Assembly (NCBI GenBank): GCA_012727735.1
Contig: JAAYGM010000095.1
Location: 1-37,978, forward strand
DNA from: Bacteroidales bacterium
GTDB taxonomy: Bacteria > Bacteroidota > Bacteroidia > Bacteroidales > Dysgonomonadaceae
Direction: 5' to 3'
Length of the DNA stretch: 37,978 nt
How positions within the stretch are numbered: the first letter of the stretch is position 1; each line of letters opens with the position of its first letter. Made by a program: the position numbers and the translations under genes. Positions 1-8,064 of the stretch are shown here, piece after piece. Below the pieces are notes generated by a model. It was not told the origin of the DNA. It saw only the letters and a list, made by a program, of their open reading frames with translations, and searched no databases.

Positions 1-445
1 GCCCCCCCAGGCCTACTTCAATGATGGCCACATCCACCTTTTGTACGGCAAACCAGAGGAACGCCATCTCCATGGTCAGCTCGAAGAAGGAGGGCATCAC
101 CGGCTCAAACTGATCCCTGTATTTCTCTACGAAATCAATCACATACTGTTGATCGATCATTGCGCCGTTCACCCGTATCCGTTCACGGAAATCGATGAGA
201 TGGGGTGAGGTATATAAGCCGACCCTGTAGCCCGCTTCCTGCAGTATCGCCGCCAGCAGATGCGAGGTGGAGCCCTTGCCGTTGGTGCCGCCCACATGGA
301 TGGTTTTATACTGTGTGTGGGGATGGTTGAATAGCTTATCCAGCGCAAGGCTGTTGCCGAGCCCCTCCTTGTATGCCATCTGCCCGATACGCTGGTATTC
401 GGGCATCTGACGGTAGAGGTAATCGAGTGTTTCGCCGTAGGTCAT
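1..445 (-). CDS. folC: Folylpolyglutamate/dihydrofolate synthase, N-terminal part (cut by window edge)
   Basis: This is the first 148 codons of a Mur-ligase-family enzyme that adds glutamate to folates, and in many bacteria also makes dihydrofolate from dihydropteroate, in the cytoplasm with ATP. Visible signatures are the ATP-binding loop VGGTNGKGST at residues 51-60, the folate-site segment GLYTSPHL at 76-83, and IEVGLGG at 142-148 just before the edge. The start is the ATG whose complement lies at 443-445; no other in-frame start is close. The C-terminal part, which should be more than half of the protein, lies to the left of the window. It is separated from the upstream M49 peptidase gene by a bidirectional terminator, so it probably has its own promoter; a TATTTTTG box (complement of 505-512) overlaps that terminator. 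The family call is secure; whether it is mono- or bifunctional cannot be told. Confidence 0.93.
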   Translation of the reverse strand, partial: MTYGETLDYLYRQMPEYQRIGQMAYKEGLGNSLALDKLFNHPHTQYKTIHVGGTNGKGSTSHLLAAILQEAGYRVGLYTSPHLIDFRERIRVNGAMIDQQYVIDFVEKYRDQFEPVMPSFFELTMEMAFLWFAVQKVDVAIIEVGLGG

Positions 446-504
446 AGGATGATATGATAATTGTTATCGTTCAATCAATAAATCTTTGAATCCGTTGTCT
501 GGTA

Positions 505-544
505 CAAAAATAAGCGTTTCAGGTGGACTGAAACGCTTATTTTT
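505..544. terminator. Bidirectional rho-independent terminator
   Basis: A 16-bp perfect stem (507-522 with 528-543) closes a 5-base loop and is flanked by A and T runs on both sides, so it works as a terminator in either direction. On the minus strand it ends the purE-M49 transcript. The complement of 505-512 reads TATTTTTG, a Bacteroidota -7 box, so the same bases could also start the folC transcript; no clear -33 element accompanies it. Confidence 0.85.
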
Positions 545-563
545 ACTATTAGTTGGTTTCCGC

Positions 564-2633
564 TCAATTTTTCAGCGGCAGCACTGAGTATTGCCTTGAG
601 TAGCGCAGCTGCTGATTCACATAGTTCTCGTCGTAGGAGATGGTGACGTCTGTCACTTTCCCACCCTCATCAGTCACCAGCTTATACACAGGGTTCACGA
701 ATCCTTTATAGGGAGCGATGTTAAGCGCTTCGTAGCGGGTAAGTACCTCGGCATGCAGCTGAGGGTCAACCTTCACACCGTATGTTTCCACCAGCTTCTT
801 GCCAGCTTCAAAATCACCTTCCGATTTGATGCGCTGCACCTCCGCAAGCAATTGCCCGAAAAGATTGCGCAGCTTATCGTAATCATTGACCACCACGTAG
901 GTTTTGTTGTCGCGTACCGTCATCACCACCACACTGTCGGCTGTTCCCTGTTCGATCACCCATCGGGAGATCAGTGCCCGGTTGCGCATGTGAGCCTGTT
1001 CAATGTTCTTGCCCGGCTGTACGCGGGTGAGCTGCGTCATGGCACCATTCATGATGTAGGTGTAGTATTCGGCCTTGTAGGCTTCGCTGTCAGGCAGCAG
1101 CCCCAGCTCCACCAGCTTGGGGTCGGCAAGATAATAGAGTGCGAACAGGTCGGCCCGTGTCTCCTCCAGCGGTGAGCCGTAGGCTTGCAGCACATCGGTG
1201 CTCACGCCGGGGAGCAGCTTGCCGGAGCCGTGACCCAGGCATTCGTGCAGGTCGGTATGGAGATTGTCTGTCAGTGTACCATATTTTGTTGAACGTTCAA
1301 GTTCGCTGTCGCTCCACATGAACTCTTCCTTGAAGCCGTTGCCTTCGGATGCTTTCGCATAGGCAAGGGTGATGTTGTCTATCGTCACAGACTTGGAGCC
1401 GTGATCACGGCGGATCCAGTCGGCATTGGGCAGGTTGATGCCGATGGGTGTGGCCGGATAGCAGTCGCCACCCAGTATGGCTGCGGTGATCACCTTGGCC
1501 GACACGCCTTTCACCTCTTCTTTCTTGAAGCGGTCGTCGACAGGTGAGTTGTCTTCAAACCATTGCGCATTCTCGCTGATGATGGTGGTGCGTTTTGAAG
1601 CTTCGATGCTCTTGAAGTTGACCATCGACTCCCAGGAGGCTTTCATCCCCATCGGGTCGGTATAGTTTTCGATGAACCCATTGATGAAGTCGACATGTGA
1701 GGTGGTGTCGGTCACCCACTGCACGGAGTAGTCATCGAAGGTCTTCAGGTCGCCCGTCTTGTAATAGGTGATCAATGTTTGTATCGTCTGTTTCTGGTGG
1801 TCATTTTCAGCGACAGCTGCAGCTTTTTCGAGCCAGCCCACGATCCGTTCTATCGCTTTGTCGTACATGCCGCCCAGCTTCCACACCTGTTCGGTTACTT
1901 TTCCATCTACTTTCGTCACCTTGCTGTTGAGGCCGTAGGAGACGGGTGTGTTGTCCGCCGGATCTTTCATCGCGTTATAGAAATCTTCCACCTCTTGCTG
2001 GGTCACCCCCTCGTAGAAGTTCACCGCCGATGTCTTCACGATGTCTGTTCCCGGTGTCTGGTTCATCCGTTTGGGCATCACGGTGGGGTCGAATATCACC
2101 GGCAGGATCTCTTCCAGTGTCTCATCGGCAGCCATCCCGTCGCGGAAAGGCATCCGTCCCGGGTCAACACTCTTCACCAGCTTCACGAAGAAGTCCTGTG
2201 AAAACTGAGGCATGATCTTATCTTCAGCGTAGTGGTGATGGATACCGTTGGCCATCCATATCTGTTTCAGATAGGTCTCGAACTGCTTCCACTCTTCGGA
2301 CGACTTGTCGCCCATATAGTTCTCATAGACACCTTCACATACACGACGGATGGTGAGATTGTAGCGGTTGTGCTGGTCCCAGAGGATATCACGTCCTTCA
2401 AGGGCCGCCTGCGACAGGTAGTAGATCATCTCTTTCTGTCCGAGTGACAGGCTGTTGAATCCCGGCACGGGATAACGAAGGATCTCGATGTCAGCAAACT
2501 GATCAACCTTGTATTCGAATGTAGAATCGATGCCATCGTCAGCCATCTGCTGACTCTCTGCCTGTTTGCCGTTGGTGCAGGCACCCAGCAGGAATAGGGT
2601 TGTAAGCATGTAGATTAGTTTTTTCATTTTCAC
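564..2633 (-). CDS. Dipeptidyl peptidase III, family M49 lipoprotein
   Basis: This is a zinc exopeptidase that removes dipeptides from the N-terminus of oligopeptides. The M49 hallmark HEXXXH is present as HECLGH at residues 463-468, followed by EETRAD at 490-495, supplying zinc ligands His463, His468 and Glu491. The N-terminus is a lipoprotein signal with lipobox LGAC and Cys19, so the enzyme is membrane-anchored, probably in the periplasm or at the outer membrane. The length, 689 residues, matches Bacteroides M49 enzymes. Translation could start at Met1 or Met3. The gene begins 3 bases after the purE stop and should be cotranscribed with it; a strong terminator follows. The link between purE and a peptidase is not functionally obvious. 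The family assignment is firm; substrate preference is not visible. Confidence 0.95.
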   Translation of the reverse strand: MKMKKLIYMLTTLFLLGACTNGKQAESQQMADDGIDSTFEYKVDQFADIEILRYPVPGFNSLSLGQKEMIYYLSQAALEGRDILWDQHNRYNLTIRRVCEGVYENYMGDKSSEEWKQFETYLKQIWMANGIHHHYAEDKIMPQFSQDFFVKLVKSVDPGRMPFRDGMAADETLEEILPVIFDPTVMPKRMNQTPGTDIVKTSAVNFYEGVTQQEVEDFYNAMKDPADNTPVSYGLNSKVTKVDGKVTEQVWKLGGMYDKAIERIVGWLEKAAAVAENDHQKQTIQTLITYYKTGDLKTFDDYSVQWVTDTTSHVDFINGFIENYTDPMGMKASWESMVNFKSIEASKRTTIISENAQWFEDNSPVDDRFKKEEVKGVSAKVITAAILGGDCYPATPIGINLPNADWIRRDHGSKSVTIDNITLAYAKASEGNGFKEEFMWSDSELERSTKYGTLTDNLHTDLHECLGHGSGKLLPGVSTDVLQAYGSPLEETRADLFALYYLADPKLVELGLLPDSEAYKAEYYTYIMNGAMTQLTRVQPGKNIEQAHMRNRALISRWVIEQGTADSVVVMTVRDNKTYVVVNDYDKLRNLFGQLLAEVQRIKSEGDFEAGKKLVETYGVKVDPQLHAEVLTRYEALNIAPYKGFVNPVYKLVTDEGGKVTDVTISYDENYVNQQLRYSRQYSVLPLKN

Positions 2634-2636
2634 TGA

Positions 2637-3143
2637 TTAGTTTGTTTTGTATTTGTAGGATAAGGAGGCGAGCTCCCGGTTGGCTTTCGTGATTTTATTC
2701 TTCAGGCTCTCCTTGTACTCCTTCAGTTTCTCCTGCGCTGAATCATCACCCGTGGCAATCATCTGCAGGGCGAGGATCGCTGCATTCAGAGCGCCGTTGA
2801 TCCCCACCGTCGCTACGGGGATACCCGGAGGCATCTGAACGATGGCGAGCAAAGCATCCAGGCCGTCGAGCGACGCGTTGATGGGTACACCGATGACGGG
2901 AAGAGTGGTCATGGAGGCGATCACCCCCGGCAGGTGGGCCGCCATTCCCGCAGCGGCAATGATTACCTTGATCCCTTTTTCTCTGGCTCCTTTGGCAAAT
3001 GCCTCCACCTCCTCAGGTGTGCGGTGTGCCGACAGCGCATTCATCTCAAATGGTATTTCCATCTCGTTGAGGAAATGAGCCGCTTTTTCCATTACGGGCA
3101 GGTCGGACGTGCTGCCCATTATAATGCTAACAACAGGATTCAT
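2637..3143 (-). CDS. purE: N5-carboxyaminoimidazole ribonucleotide mutase (PurE class I)
   Basis: This enzyme moves the carboxyl group of N5-CAIR to carbon 4 to give CAIR in de novo purine synthesis, working with PurK in the cytoplasm. The sequence shows the PurE core: SIIMGSTSDLPVMEKA near the N-terminus, the SAHRTPE loop with the catalytic His, and the glycine-rich AAAGMAAHLPG stretch. I place the start at the ATG at 3143 (168 residues, normal for class I PurE). A longer frame begins with GTG at 3170, but that codon lies in the stem of a terminator and would add nine unconserved residues. The M49 peptidase gene follows after 3 bases. No good promoter is visible between the gcvH terminator and this start, so read-through from gcvH is possible. 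Confidence 0.96.
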   Translation of the reverse strand: MNPVVSIIMGSTSDLPVMEKAAHFLNEMEIPFEMNALSAHRTPEEVEAFAKGAREKGIKVIIAAAGMAAHLPGVIASMTTLPVIGVPINASLDGLDALLAIVQMPPGIPVATVGINGALNAAILALQMIATGDDSAQEKLKEYKESLKNKITKANRELASLSYKYKTN

Positions 3144-3159
3144 ATGATTATTGATTGAA

Positions 3160-3189
3160 AAAGGAATCACCCGTATGAGTGATTCCTTT
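3160..3189 (-). terminator. Rho-independent terminator between gcvH and purE
   Basis: An 11-bp perfect stem (3160-3170 with 3179-3189) with an 8-base loop is followed on the minus strand by TTTTTC. It lies 16 bases past the gcvH stop and 16 bases before the purE ATG. It may act as a partial terminator inside a gcvH-purE-M49 transcript, as no separate purE promoter is apparent. Confidence 0.75.
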
Positions 3190-3204
3190 CAGGTTCTTAT
3201 TAAA

Positions 3205-3585
3205 TTACTTACCAATGAATTCCTTGTAAGCCTCCACTGACATCAAACCGTTCACCTCACCGGCATCCTGAAGCGCAATCCTGATGATCCATCCCTCACC
3301 ATAAGGATCCTTATTCACCAGCTCGGGAGCATCATCCAGGCCCGGATTCACTTCAAGCACCTCACCACCAACAGGCATCATCAGGTCAGAGACTGTTTTC
3401 ACTGCTTCGATGCTGCCGAACACTTCACTCTGAGCCAGGGTCTCACCTTCAGTTGTCACATCAACGTAGACGATTTCGCCTAACTCTTCTTGTGCAAAAT
3501 CAGTAATGCCAATATAGGCCTCATTTCCTTCCACTCTCACCCATTCGTGATCGGAAGAATACTTAACGTTTTCGGGAAAATTCAT
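3205..3585 (-). CDS. gcvH: Glycine cleavage system H protein
   Basis: GcvH is the lipoylated carrier that shuttles the aminomethyl group of glycine between the P, T and L proteins, producing methylene-tetrahydrofolate. The lipoylation motif [11 protein letters not shown] is present, with the modified lysine at residue 63 of the chosen 126-residue protein, the usual position and length. The frame stays open upstream to a TTG at 3606, but the ATG at 3585 gives the conserved N-terminus [10 protein letters not shown]. gcvP and gcvT are not nearby, as is common in Bacteroidales where these genes are scattered. A hairpin terminator follows, then purE. Function is secure. Confidence 0.97.
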   Translation of the reverse strand: MNFPENVKYSSDHEWVRVEGNEAYIGITDFAQEELGEIVYVDVTTEGETLAQSEVFGSIEAVKTVSDLMMPVGGEVLEVNPGLDDAPELVNKDPYGEGWIIRIALQDAGEVNGLMSVEAYKEFIGK

Positions 3586-3621
3586 AACGATTTCAATTTT
3601 ATTCAATTCTTTTTTATCGGG

Positions 3622-3652
3622 TAAATGTACAACTTAATTCTCTAATGTCAAA
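3622..3652 (-). promoter_or_regulatory. Candidate promoter of gcvH
   Basis: On the minus strand a TTTG (complement of 3649-3652) is followed after 19 bases by TACATTTA (complement of 3622-3629), which matches the Bacteroidota -33/-7 pattern TTTG-N19-21-TAnnTTTG in all but the last base of the -7 box. Transcription would start near 3615, about 30 bases before the gcvH ATG. Confidence 0.45.
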
Positions 3653-3672
3653 GGGTTGAAAACCGAATCTGT

Positions 3673-4287
3673 TCAGGAGACAGCACCAAACCAGACAAAG
3701 CCATATGAAACCAGCAATCCGAGCAGGAATCCGGCTATCACCTGATAGAGGGTATGGCGTCTCAATATCAGCCTCGACGTGCCTACTAAACCGGCAATAA
3801 GGAACAATCCCATAAACATATAATAGGGATTGGTCCGTTCCACATAGTAACTGACGGCCATTGCACCACCGATGAGGCCTCCGATACCGAACATATGTGC
3901 ACTTATTTTCCATGTCAGCGTGATGATAATAGCGATGATCATGATGGCAACCGAAGCGGCCATGATCATGAGGAACCACTTAGGCATCTGCATCCTGTAA
4001 TAGACGATGATCATGGCGGAGTAGGAGAGCAGTGTGATGATATAGGGATAGAAGCGTTCCCGCCGTATCTTGAGTGATAGATCGGAGACAACGCCTAATC
4101 GGAAGAGCATGACGATAAGGATTGCAGGGATCACGAATGAGAACAGAACCACCGGCATGAGAATTTGCCAGAACTGATGCATATAAATCGTGCCGAAATA
4201 GGTGTAGACAAAAATGAGCATCACCCCGTAGGTGGGCATCAATAAGGGTTGAAAGATAGTTGAGATAACGTGTGAGATAGATTTCAT
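3673..4287 (-). CDS. PAP2-like polytopic membrane protein
   Basis: This is a 204-residue integral membrane protein with about six or seven hydrophobic segments. Its second half resembles the PAP2 (type 2 phosphatidic acid phosphatase) fold: an ISAH segment stands where PSGH is expected, and SRLILRRHTLYQ matches the third motif SR-x5-H-x3-D except that the final Asp is Gln. A basic stretch KIRRERFYP may stand for the first motif. Both histidines are therefore kept while the charge-relay Asp is missing, so catalysis is uncertain. The open frame extends to a TTG at 4308, but the ATG at 4287 is the better start. It lies 34 bases downstream of rpoN and is probably cotranscribed with it. The function is unknown; a lipid-phosphate phosphatase-like role is only a structural guess. 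Confidence 0.7.
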   Translation of the reverse strand: MKSISHVISTIFQPLLMPTYGVMLIFVYTYFGTIYMHQFWQILMPVVLFSFVIPAILIVMLFRLGVVSDLSLKIRRERFYPYIITLLSYSAMIIVYYRMQMPKWFLMIMAASVAIMIIAIIITLTWKISAHMFGIGGLIGGAMAVSYYVERTNPYYMFMGLFLIAGLVGTSRLILRRHTLYQVIAGFLLGLLVSYGFVWFGAVS

Positions 4288-4321
4288 CCTGATGGTTTTC
4301 CTTTTCAATGAACAAGCAAAG

Positions 4322-5776
4322 TTAAATCTTTTTTCTTAAACGAGAGACAGGAATGAATAATTGTTCCCTATATTTTGCGACCGTACGGCGTGCGATCACA
4401 TATCCCTTTTTATTGAGAATCCTTGTGAGCTGGTCATCTGTAAGTGGTTTTGTCGGGTTTTCGTTTTCAATGCTCTCTTTCAGAATCATCTTCACCTCCC
4501 TCGATGAGATATCTTCCCCTTCGCTGGTCTGCATCGCCTCAGAGAAGAAGTATTTCAACGGGTATACCCCTGTGTTGGTCTGTACATACTTGCTGTTGCT
4601 CACACGCGAGATGGTGGAGATGTCGAAGCCTGTTCTCTCTGCGACATCTTTCAGGATCATCGGCTTGAGCTGCGATTCGTCTTCGGTGAGGAAGAAATCG
4701 TATTGTATGTTCACGATGGCTTCCATGGTCCGCTGCAGCGTGTTCTGCCGTTGTCTTACCGCATCGATGAACCACCTGGCAGAATCGACCTTCTGTTTCA
4801 TGAAAAGCATCGACTGTTTGTCATCGGCCGACATGCTCCCGCGGTTGTCGTTGTATCCTTTGAGCATCTCCGAGAAGTTGCGGTTTACGTTCAGGCTGGG
4901 GATATTGCTGTTGTTGAGCTGAATGGTGACCAGGCCGTTATATGAGTCCACAATGAAATCGGGTGTGATGTTGTTCATTGCCGTCTGCATCGTGCCCCCC
5001 AGCGCGTTCCCTGGTTTGGGGTTCAGCGATATGATCTCTCCGATTGCCTCCCTCAGGTCGTCCTGGGTGATGTTCATCAGCCGGATGATCTTGTCGTAGT
5101 GCTTGCGTGAGAATTCTTCGAAATAGTCTGTCAGGATATCTTTCGCGCGTTTTACCGCATCGGTCTGATCGTAGCGATCCAGCTGAAGCAGCAGGCACTC
5201 CTGCAGATCGCGGGCGCCCACACCGGCAGGATCCAGCTCCTGTATCTCATAGAGCACATCTTCCAGTTGCAGCGGAGGCACCTCCATCTGTTGCTGAAAC
5301 AGGAGATCGTCAGAGATGGCCTGCAGATCGCGCTGGAGATAACCACTCTCGTCGAGGTTGCCGATGATGTATTCAGCGATGGTCTGTTTGCGTTCGTCCA
5401 GATTGAGTAGTCCAATCTGTTCCATGAGAGAATCACTCAGTGATTTGTCGTCGTAATAGCTGATCTCTATAAAGCTCGGTTCGCTTTTCTGATGTGCCTG
5501 GTTGATATGGTAATCGGGGATATCATCTTCCGAGAAGTAATCACCCAGGATGATATCTTCCTGAGAGAGGCTCTCATCAGCCATTTCCTTCTCTTCATTT
5601 TCTGTATCGTCCGGCAGGTCAGCATCCAGTGACTCCAGCGCCGGATTGTCCTCCAGCTCCTGTTTGATGCGGTCTTCCACCTCGACGGTGTTGAGTTCCA
5701 CCAGCTTTATCACCTGCATCTGCAGGGGAGAGAGCCGTTGTGTCTGTTTCAGTTCCTGTTGCTGTCTTAGCGCCAT
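4322..5776 (-). CDS. rpoN: RNA polymerase sigma-54 factor
   Basis: RpoN directs core polymerase to -24/-12 promoters and needs an AAA+ activator to open them. All regions are visible: the glutamine- and leucine-rich region I at residues 1-50 (QQQELKQTQRLSPLQMQVIK), an acidic region II at about 50-110, the core-binding domain, a helix-turn-helix near 380-400, and the RpoN box ARRTVAKYRE at 462-471 close to the C-terminus. The 484-residue length is typical. No activator gene is in the window. A PAP2-like membrane protein follows in the same direction. Upstream lies a well-formed promoter whose leader consists largely of three copies of a heptamer repeat. The call is certain. Confidence 0.98.
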   Translation of the reverse strand: MALRQQQELKQTQRLSPLQMQVIKLVELNTVEVEDRIKQELEDNPALESLDADLPDDTENEEKEMADESLSQEDIILGDYFSEDDIPDYHINQAHQKSEPSFIEISYYDDKSLSDSLMEQIGLLNLDERKQTIAEYIIGNLDESGYLQRDLQAISDDLLFQQQMEVPPLQLEDVLYEIQELDPAGVGARDLQECLLLQLDRYDQTDAVKRAKDILTDYFEEFSRKHYDKIIRLMNITQDDLREAIGEIISLNPKPGNALGGTMQTAMNNITPDFIVDSYNGLVTIQLNNSNIPSLNVNRNFSEMLKGYNDNRGSMSADDKQSMLFMKQKVDSARWFIDAVRQRQNTLQRTMEAIVNIQYDFFLTEDESQLKPMILKDVAERTGFDISTISRVSNSKYVQTNTGVYPLKYFFSEAMQTSEGEDISSREVKMILKESIENENPTKPLTDDQLTRILNKKGYVIARRTVAKYREQLFIPVSRLRKKI

Positions 5777-5782
5777 AAACGA

Positions 5783-5803
5783 TAATCAATAATCAATAAT
5801 CAA
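5783..5803. repeat. Three perfect tandem heptamers, TAATCAA x3, in the rpoN leader
   Basis: TAATCAA occurs at 5783-5789, 5790-5796 and 5797-5803 without mismatch (TTGATTA on the minus strand). The array lies between the predicted rpoN transcription start near 5804 and the rpoN ATG at 5776, so nearly the entire untranslated leader is repeat. Short tandem units of this kind can change copy number by slippage. Confidence 0.85.
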
Positions 5804-5810
5804 TTGGGAG

Positions 5811-5841
5811 CAAAGATAAATATTTCTACTCCAAAAAACAA
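5811..5841 (-). promoter_or_regulatory. Promoter of rpoN
   Basis: Read on the minus strand, TTG (complement of 5839-5841) is followed after exactly 20 bases by TATCTTTG (complement of 5811-5818), a full match to the Bacteroidota sigma-ABfr -7 consensus with consensus spacing. Transcription should start near 5804, about 27 bases upstream of the rpoN ATG. Confidence 0.6.
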
Positions 5842-5912
5842 TCATCATGACCTCCCTGACTGGTAATCGGGGCATCCATGCTGCTATTAAAACAATGGAA
5901 GCGGGAATCGGT

Positions 5913-6824
5913 TCAAACCTGCCCTCTGAGAAGATTGAAAATTTCTTCTTCTGCATCATTCTCTTGATCCGATAAGTTGATCCAGTGGATCTCCTGATCC
6001 TTTTTAAACCAGGTCATCTGCTTACGGGCATAGTTGCGGGAGTGTTGTTTTATCTTCTCTATGGCAAATTCAAGAGTGCTGATGCCGTCGAAGTAGTCAA
6101 ACAGCTCTTTGTATCCTACCGTATTGAGAGCGTTGTGATGGCGCATCGGATAAAAATGGAATGCCTCCTCCACCAGCCCCTCATCTATCATCTCATCCAC
6201 CCGCCTGTTGATACGGTCATACAACGCTGCGCGTTCACGTGTAAAACCGATTTTAAGGATGCGGAAAGGTCTCTCTTTCCGCTGCTTCCTGCGTAGTGAA
6301 GAGTAAGGCCTGCCGGCCATGAGACATACTTCAAGTGCGTGGATGACACGTTTGGGGTTTTTCAGGTCGACCTCATCATAGAATACAGGGTCCACTATTT
6401 TCAGGCGTGCGCGGATGGCATCGAGCCCCTCGTTGCGATAGAGGGTATACACCTCGCTCCTCAGTTTCTCATCGATGGTGGGGATCTCATCGATGCCGTG
6501 GCATACAGCATCGATATACATCATGGACCCTCCTGTCATCACGACACAGGGATGTGTTTCAAAAAGCTTTTGGGCCAGGGAAACGGCCTCCTCTTCAAAC
6601 TGGCTGGCACTGTAATACTCTTCCGGTCTGAGGATCCCCACGAAATGGTGCGGGACACGTTGCAGTTGTTGTGCTGTGGGTGCTGCGGTGCCGATGGTCA
6701 TCCCCTGGTAGATCTGTCTTGAGTCAGCCGAAAGAATGGGACTTCCCAGCTCTTCCGCGATTTCCAGACTCCATTTTGTCTTTCCAACTCCGGTGGGGCC
6801 AAGCAGCACGAGGAGTGTGTTCAT
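5913..6824 (-). CDS. miaA: tRNA dimethylallyltransferase
   Basis: MiaA transfers a dimethylallyl group to N6 of A37 in tRNAs reading codons that begin with U. The P-loop GPTGVGKT is at residues 9-16, followed by the conserved [11 protein letters not shown] and IGTAAPT segments, and HHFVG near residue 60; the C-terminal region has the family pattern [15 protein letters not shown]. The length of 303 residues is normal. The gene starts 48 bases after the pRiA4b-ORF3-like gene and is probably transcribed with it. The 136-base gap between its stop and rpoN holds the rpoN promoter and leader repeats. The assignment is secure. Confidence 0.97.
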   Translation of the reverse strand: MNTLLVLLGPTGVGKTKWSLEIAEELGSPILSADSRQIYQGMTIGTAAPTAQQLQRVPHHFVGILRPEEYYSASQFEEEAVSLAQKLFETHPCVVMTGGSMMYIDAVCHGIDEIPTIDEKLRSEVYTLYRNEGLDAIRARLKIVDPVFYDEVDLKNPKRVIHALEVCLMAGRPYSSLRRKQRKERPFRILKIGFTRERAALYDRINRRVDEMIDEGLVEEAFHFYPMRHHNALNTVGYKELFDYFDGISTLEFAIEKIKQHSRNYARKQMTWFKKDQEIHWINLSDQENDAEEEIFNLLRGQV

Positions 6825-6872
6825 TGAATGAGGTTGAGCGTTCCTGTTAGAGGGTTTTTGTTTGAATGATGT

Positions 6873-7430
6873 TCAGAAGAGGTCACCTTCTATATTGTCA
6901 ATTGAAATATCGTCCAGTCCTTCAAACCCTTCCTTGTCCAACTCATCCGGGTCGAAACTCTCATCACCATAGAATGTTTCGCCCAGGTCCAGTGAAGTAG
7001 TAACCGGTTTCAACTCTTCAATATCCATGATCTGCCTGGGTGCTTCCCCTGCCGTGAGTGTGCAGAGGGGCGCTTTCAGGTTTTTCCCGGGAATGATTTC
7101 CGACAGTTCAATATATAGTGCACGTTCGGTCAGGTAGTCGAAAACGTACATCAGTTTTTGTTTTTCGTCTTCAAGATAATCACTCAGGATACATTCCTCC
7201 ATGATAAAGGAGTCCTCATCTGAGTAGGTGTCCATCTCTACAAGCGTAATTTCCTGCATCTTGCGCCATTTTTCATCACAGAGGAAGAAGGAGGCCATCT
7301 CTTTATCACTGAAACCGGTGCAGTCTAAGATCGCTTTATAGAAATCCAGAAACGTTGCATCGGCATCAATTTTTATTTCTCTTTTGAAGTTATCCACTTC
7401 ATCTGAAAGAATTAGAAATTTGAAAATCAT
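6873..7430 (-). CDS. pRiA4b ORF-3-like domain protein
   Basis: This 185-residue cytoplasmic protein opens with MIFKFLILSDEVDNFKREI and contains segments typical of the plasmid pRiA4b ORF-3-like domain (also annotated as IS1096 passenger TnpR-like): a ubiquitin-like N-terminal strand pattern, SFFLCDEKW, and LMYVFDYLTERALYIEL. The C-terminal 45 residues are strongly acidic. The molecular role of the domain is unknown; despite its name nothing here suggests a transposon. The frame is open upstream to 7622, but the extra 64 residues are unlike the family and run through a candidate promoter box at 7463-7470, so I start at the ATG at 7430. miaA follows in the same direction. Confidence 0.8.
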   Translation of the reverse strand: MIFKFLILSDEVDNFKREIKIDADATFLDFYKAILDCTGFSDKEMASFFLCDEKWRKMQEITLVEMDTYSDEDSFIMEECILSDYLEDEKQKLMYVFDYLTERALYIELSEIIPGKNLKAPLCTLTAGEAPRQIMDIEELKPVTTSLDLGETFYGDESFDPDELDKEGFEGLDDISIDNIEGDLF

Positions 7431-7462
7431 CTGATCTTTATTTATGCTGATTAATGACGATT

Positions 7463-7470
7463 CAAAGGTA
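7463..7470 (-). promoter_or_regulatory. Candidate -7 box for the pRiA4b-like gene and miaA
   Basis: The complement reads TACCTTTG, a full match to TAnnTTTG, placing a transcript start near 7456, about 26 bases before the ATG at 7430. No convincing -33 TTTG is found at the usual distance, so support is moderate. Its position also argues against the longer open frame that starts at 7622. Confidence 0.4.
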
Positions 7471-7680
7471 ATAAAAAGTTTTAAATTTAGAGATTCAGCA
7501 GATAATTTATTACGCCAAACTCCTTTGCTTAAATCAGAATAGAGGATCCTGAACCAACTGTCAGCATCAGATGACAGCATCATGAAAATGAAAACAGGGT
7601 GATTGCGAGAGGTATACAACATGATAAAAAGTTTTAAAAAAATGATTGCGTTGAAACGGTAACTTTTTTTCGTGTTGCTA

Positions 7681-7711
7681 TTGGTTGTTTCGGAAATTTA
7701 TACTACTTTTG
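7681..7711 (+). promoter_or_regulatory. Promoter of tRNA-Asn
   Basis: TTG at 7681-7683 is followed after 20 bases by TACTTTTG at 7704-7711, matching the Bacteroidota -33/-7 consensus. Transcription would start near 7717, about 20 bases before the mature tRNA. Confidence 0.6.
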
Positions 7712-7737
7712 CATCACTTTTCTCAGATGAAAAAAAT

Positions 7738-7811
7738 TCTTCAGTAGCTCAGTTGGTTAGAGCATCTGACTGTTAATCAGAGGGTCGTTGGTTCGAGTCC
7801 AACCTGAAGAG
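7738..7811 (+). tRNA. tRNA-Asn (anticodon GTT)
   Basis: A full cloverleaf can be drawn over 74 bases: acceptor stem TCTTCAG (7738-7744) pairs with CTGAAGA (7804-7810), discriminator G at 7811; D arm GCTC...GAGC; anticodon stem TCTGA/TCAGA with loop CTGTTAA and anticodon GTT; T arm GTTGG-TTCGAGT-CCAAC. The 3' CCA is not encoded (CGG follows), so it must be added after transcription. The gene lies between the divergent pRiA4b-like gene and acnA and has its own promoter and a terminator-like hairpin. Confidence 0.97.
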
Positions 7812-7815
7812 CGGA

Positions 7816-7842
7816 AAAGCGGGTCTTATGGCTCGTTTTTTT
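7816..7842 (+). terminator. Terminator after tRNA-Asn
   Basis: A 10-bp stem (7816-7825 with 7830-7839) contains three G-U pairs at RNA level, has a TTAT loop, and runs into seven T residues at 7836-7842. It starts 5 bases after the tRNA, the expected place for its terminator. The wobble pairs make it weaker than the other terminators here. Confidence 0.55.
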
Positions 7843-7892
7843 GTTGTATACCCTCCCGGAACCTATCTTCAACATAAACAAATCCCGGTGCT

Positions 7893-7900
7893 TATCTTTG
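7893..7900 (+). promoter_or_regulatory. Candidate -7 box upstream of acnA
   Basis: TATCTTTG matches the Bacteroidota -7 consensus and is the only full match in the 222 bases between the tRNA terminator and acnA. The -33 region is poor (TTC at 7868-7870, 22 bases away). A start near 7907 would give a leader of about 160 bases, in which I see no recognisable riboswitch. Confidence 0.35.
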
Positions 7901-8064
7901 CCCCCGTACATCTCAAAAGCTCATGCCTGAACAATGAAAGAATTTTTTTATCATGTGAAGGAAAAACTTTTATATAGAGATATTGTTATCTTTTACAAGG
8001 ATGGCGGGAAAAAGCCACAAAAGCACTTATTGTCAAAGAAGAATATTAATTAAACAATGGCATC

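Noticed and set aside
6873-7430. Mobile-element origin suggested by the name IS1096 passenger/pRiA4b ORF-3
   Set aside because: There is no transposase, inverted repeat or target duplication nearby; the domain is widespread in chromosomal genes.
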